Part shown: positions 60,911-64,000 of the stretch, in pieces | How positions within the stretch are numbered: position 1 is the first letter of the stretch | Layout: every line of letters begins with the position of its first letter | Assembly: GCA_038087015.1 (NCBI GenBank) | Contig: JASBNA010000107.1 | Coordinates: forward strand, 1 to 64,000 | DNA from: Cerrena zonata | Lineage: Eukaryota > Basidiomycota > Agaricomycetes > Polyporales > Cerrenaceae | Length of the DNA stretch: 64,000 nucleotides | Direction: 5' to 3' | Notes under the pieces: generated by a model | What the model was told of the DNA's origin: nothing | The model's database searches: none | What the model saw: only the letters and a program-made list of their open reading frames with translations | Translations under genes and position numbers: made by a program

Positions 60911-63096
60911 ATTGAGGCTTGGTCTGTTCAATGCAGACTCACTGTCGTTTTCTTTTTCCTCAACGAAACGTCCGCGTCATGTCTCGGCCTCTATATGTAT
61001 GCTCCAACGTCCGACCAAGTATGACCACCACGGTCTAGTGGCTTACCTCTACCTGCTTTACACTTTCCTCCAAGATGCCCTCGCAGACAGTTGGACACCT
61101 CTGGCTGCGTTCGATACATTCTACTAGCTCTCTTATGCACCTGTAAAGATCCCGATCCCACTCAACATCTCCGCTCTTCTTATCTGTTATCCACACTTGA
61201 CCAACGCCTCCTTTCTTGCTTCTCGCTTTCTCCTCAGAACGCCTCACCGTGATATAAGAGCCCCACCATGACATATAAGCACCTCCCCCATCTTCTTCTA
61301 TACCTGGATGTAACCTCTATGAAACACTAACTATTGACTCAATGTCCGTGTACCGAATGGCATCTCTTTTTCATCGCTACCTCTATCCTCATCTTTTACC
61401 TGCTGGCGTACATCTTATATGCGCTCTTGACATTGACACGGCTCCGATACCGAAAACAAACTCTACATGTCCTCGATAAACAATGGGCTGTTCCTATGCT
61501 ATGGTCCAGTATCTTTCCCTTACCCTACCGCCATCTAGAGCTCCCTTGCCCCATCCATCTCATTTGACAAATCCTTACAATCAATAGGGTGGAATGATCG
61601 TGGATATCATAAAAGCGAGATAGTAGAGCTGCGTCCGATGAGGATAAGAGTTTATGAGGTACGTTCAATCCCCCCATTCCGTCCTATCGCTAATCATTAT
61701 ACCGTATAATATGACTCAATCATGTCGTCACCTCTGATATACCCTAGCCTGGAAGGTCACCTCAATGATTCCATACACACAAACTCCATCTACCACTCAT
61801 TCTGACTGACATTTGCTCTTCTCAACCATATCCCGGTCTCAGTTGCCTTCATATTCAATATTGGACCTGAACGTCACTACGACTACTCTACGAAACCACC
61901 TCCAATGATGTGGCCATTTACACCGCCGTCACCTCAAGTACTCTTCGCTTCAGACCCTGGGACCGAAGGGCTCAATCATCTGGCATCTCTACGTACGTCA
62001 TCCATTGCTCAAAATAATCAGCGGAATTCAGGGGTGCTCACGTCACCCAAGTCTGGTTTTTCTAGGTACGGATATTTAACCCTTGTATTCGCTATCCGCT
62101 GACCTTCACGTCGCGTATCAATCTTCAGGTTTGTACCGATTAACTCTTGGCCGTGCAACGCGACTCGTTGTGCATACATACCACGTTCTGGACTGGCCGC
62201 ATTCGGGTGGTAAAAAGGTCTCAAGTCTTATCGATGGGTGTTAAATTAGTAGGAAAGGTGTGGGAGTGGTATCAGGTACCGTTCATCATAGTACTGATGT
62301 CACTAGGAGATTCTGAAAGACGTCCTAGTGATTGGTATGGGGTTCTACCCAGCCTGGCTATCTTTAAGCGAGCTTGAAAGTGTAATTTTATTGGATCTAA
62401 ACTTGCAGCAATTCTACAACACGCCTCACAGAATCGGAACTACAATTTTTTATTCCGGTAATTCACGGGATCATTATTTCTTCAATCGAAAATCGAAGTA
62501 TCAGGCGGTCCACAGCAAGCAGCTCATCGGTTTTCCACCTCGTAAGTTTCTACTTCGCGCATTGCTCAATATTACCAATACATGGCAGTGTTGTCTTTCG
62601 AATGATATCCCTCATCTATTCTTATACATTCAGAGGAAACCTATGAAACACTTATCCGGCACTGTCTTCCCAGATCGCATCCTGCAAGGATGGGACCACA
62701 GTCTCTGGCTTTTGTTATACCTGTTTGTATCTAAGCACTCTGCTACTAGTGGGTCGAGCGTCCCTTGTGTCACGGAACATTCTCCATGATGGACAGCTGG
62801 GGCGGTGGTTGTCAAAAACAGTCGAAGTTCTCTGCCTCCAATAACAAGGCGATGTCCAACTGTCACAACGAAACGCTCTCTGGTGAGCATGGGCATTGCC
62901 GTCTGTCGCGCGCACAGGTTTGACGAACATACTTAGAGAGGTCCAGCTTCCATTCCTTGAATAGCCCGTGCCGAACATTGCCAGATTTCCTTGTTCGAAT
63001 TGCTGCCTCATGCGTATAAGGTTTGCAAGTAACGCTTAATTAATAGTGGTAGCTCATAGTCTCACTGCATGCCATCTCCCACTTCTACTACCCTCC
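60911..63096. other. NLR5 upstream region
   Basis: Carries the TM-like frame 61334-61567 (LLAYILYALLTLT), donor-like GTACGTTC at about 61658, the CTTCACGTCGCGTATCAATC segment at about 62105, and the HRIG/RDHYFF-type segment at 62410-62600. The order is as in the 30.6-32.1 kb spacer. No intact gene is supported. Confidence 0.35.
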
Positions 63097-63116
63097 CCTC
63101 AACCTAGGAATCTCTC
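63097..63116 (+). promoter_or_regulatory. Leader element shared with NLR3
   Basis: CCTCAACCTAGGAATCTCTC, 45 bp before the NLR5 ATG, at the same spacing as in NLR3. Confidence 0.5.
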
Positions 63117-63141
63117 GTTCAAGTCGGATATCTCTACAATA

Positions 63142-64000
63142 ATGACTACCAATATTGCTCTCAAAAGTATGTATAATCCTGACTCCGACATCCAACTTTG
63201 AGTACCGATACCAAGCTCGACGTAGTCCATCACGCACGACATGTCAAATGGAAATCTCGTTATCCTGGTCAAGAAATTCCAGCACTATATGTCGAAGTCA
63301 AATATGGGGATCGACGAGTGAAAACCAAGGCGATCCGTGATTTGGAAGCTCAGTGGGATGAAGAGCTCATCATGTAGGTACACGTCTGTGTTCTTGGTGT
63401 TCAAACTAATTATAGTCGACAGACACACAATAGATGTCCATCAAATACTGCGCTTTCGTTTGAAAGCGGCTTTTCCTCTCGGAAGGGACCCTGTACTTGG
63501 GGAACTCGATTGCAATGTGGGGGATCTCCCTTTATTCTTTGGTCCTCCTCGTAACACAAGTCCGTATTCAACAAATCTTCTCGGAGAGTCCACACTAAAT
63601 AGATGTTCGTTGGTGTAGAATGTCTGGACCTCAAGAGTATCAAGGATCTTAACAGTCCTACCTCCCGCGTAACAATCAGTGTTACCACAATCACCCATCA
63701 GGATGCGACACGACGTCTGGTTGGAAATGCGGAGGCAATTGCCGTTCAACAACTGGATCCCAATAGTCTTGCAGGAAAGGTCTGGCATCTCTTCGGAAGA
63801 TTAGACCTACTCAATGGGATCATTAGCAAAATCGACCAGGCGGCCAAGGTGTGTTACCGCTGGTATCACAAATTTGTTGATTGAAGCTCACTCGCACATA
63901 GCTGAACTCCTATCTCGATCTCGCGTGGCAAATATTTTCGTCGCTATACAAAGTAGGTACTGTCGCTGTTATTAATGTCCCTTCCTAATGGAACTGGATC
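63142..64000 (+). CDS. NLR5: N-terminal part of a fifth receptor, cut by window end
   Basis: Exons 63142-63166, 63226-63373, 63423-63559, 63619-63848 and 63902-63952 are visible; the window ends inside the next intron. The 197 residues encoded here carry the second-class C2-like domain (VKWKSRYPGQEIPALYVEVK, AQWDEELII) and the first helix (LNSYLDLAWQIFSSLYK), as in NLR3. Exon 3 is 137 nt and exon 5 is 51 nt, as in NLR1-3; NLR4 has 131 nt for exon 3. The short exon 4 (230 nt) also follows NLR3. No stop or frameshift is seen. NACHT and WD40 parts are expected beyond 64000 but not observed. Confidence 0.8.

Noticed and set aside
1..64000. CRISPR arrays, operons, ribosome binding sites
   Set aside because: Spliceosomal introns throughout show eukaryotic nuclear DNA; the repeats are long, dispersed and diverged, not spacer arrays.
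1..64000. tRNA or rRNA genes
   Set aside because: I saw no cloverleaf-type box A/box B pair or rRNA-like core on either strand, though a covariance-model scan was not possible.

Overview
This window is fungal nuclear DNA. The genes carry many 43-65 bp GT..AG introns, and the protein families are a tannase/feruloyl esterase, C2-NACHT-WD40 NLR-like receptors and a large orphan family that I recall from mushroom-forming fungi. Together they point to a basidiomycete, most likely an Agaricomycete. A finer placement (for example Cantharellales) would be a guess.

Layout: (1) 270-2936 encodes an orphan Agaricomycete protein (+). (2) 4909-7269 encodes a secreted tannase/feruloyl esterase with 14 exons, two of them microexons (+). 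(3) From about 7.3 kb to the right edge there is a tandem array of five paralogous C2-helical-NACHT-WD40 receptors on the + strand: NLR1 9875-15301, NLR2 23056-28459, NLR3 34687-39854, NLR4 49477-54947 and NLR5 from 63142, cut by the window end. Four can be assembled as complete genes of about 1,594-1,678 residues. Exons 5 and 6 have identical lengths in all four, exons 7 and 8 in three of them, and exon 3 is 137 nt in four genes and 131 nt in NLR4. The acidic linker between the C2 domain and the helical domain varies strongly. Two NLR relics lie between the copies, at 32428 and 45440.

The spaces between receptors are themselves repeated and mostly decayed. Four kinds of sequence recur: a convergent minus-strand gene behind NLR1-4 (open in copy 1, broken in copy 4), a second decayed minus-strand coding segment, a box carrying CGG-N1-CGG that sits about 1.5-2.3 kb upstream of most NLR starts, and a short imperfect palindrome about 1.0-1.3 kb behind each NLR stop. 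NLR1 plus its downstream 6 kb matches NLR4 plus its downstream 6 kb, so a block of about 11.5 kb has been duplicated. Two related 0.67-0.71 kb terminal-inverted-repeat elements with 6-bp target duplications sit at 45.7-47.4 kb, one of them inside the C2 exon of a relic NLR.

Working picture: the array looks like a fast-evolving cluster of fungal self/non-self or immune-type STAND receptors. The C2-like domain could place them at membranes, the helical domain is the likely signalling part, NACHT is the nucleotide switch and the WD40 part is the sensor. The evidence is gene structure, motifs and copy-to-copy comparison by eye. No database search was possible.
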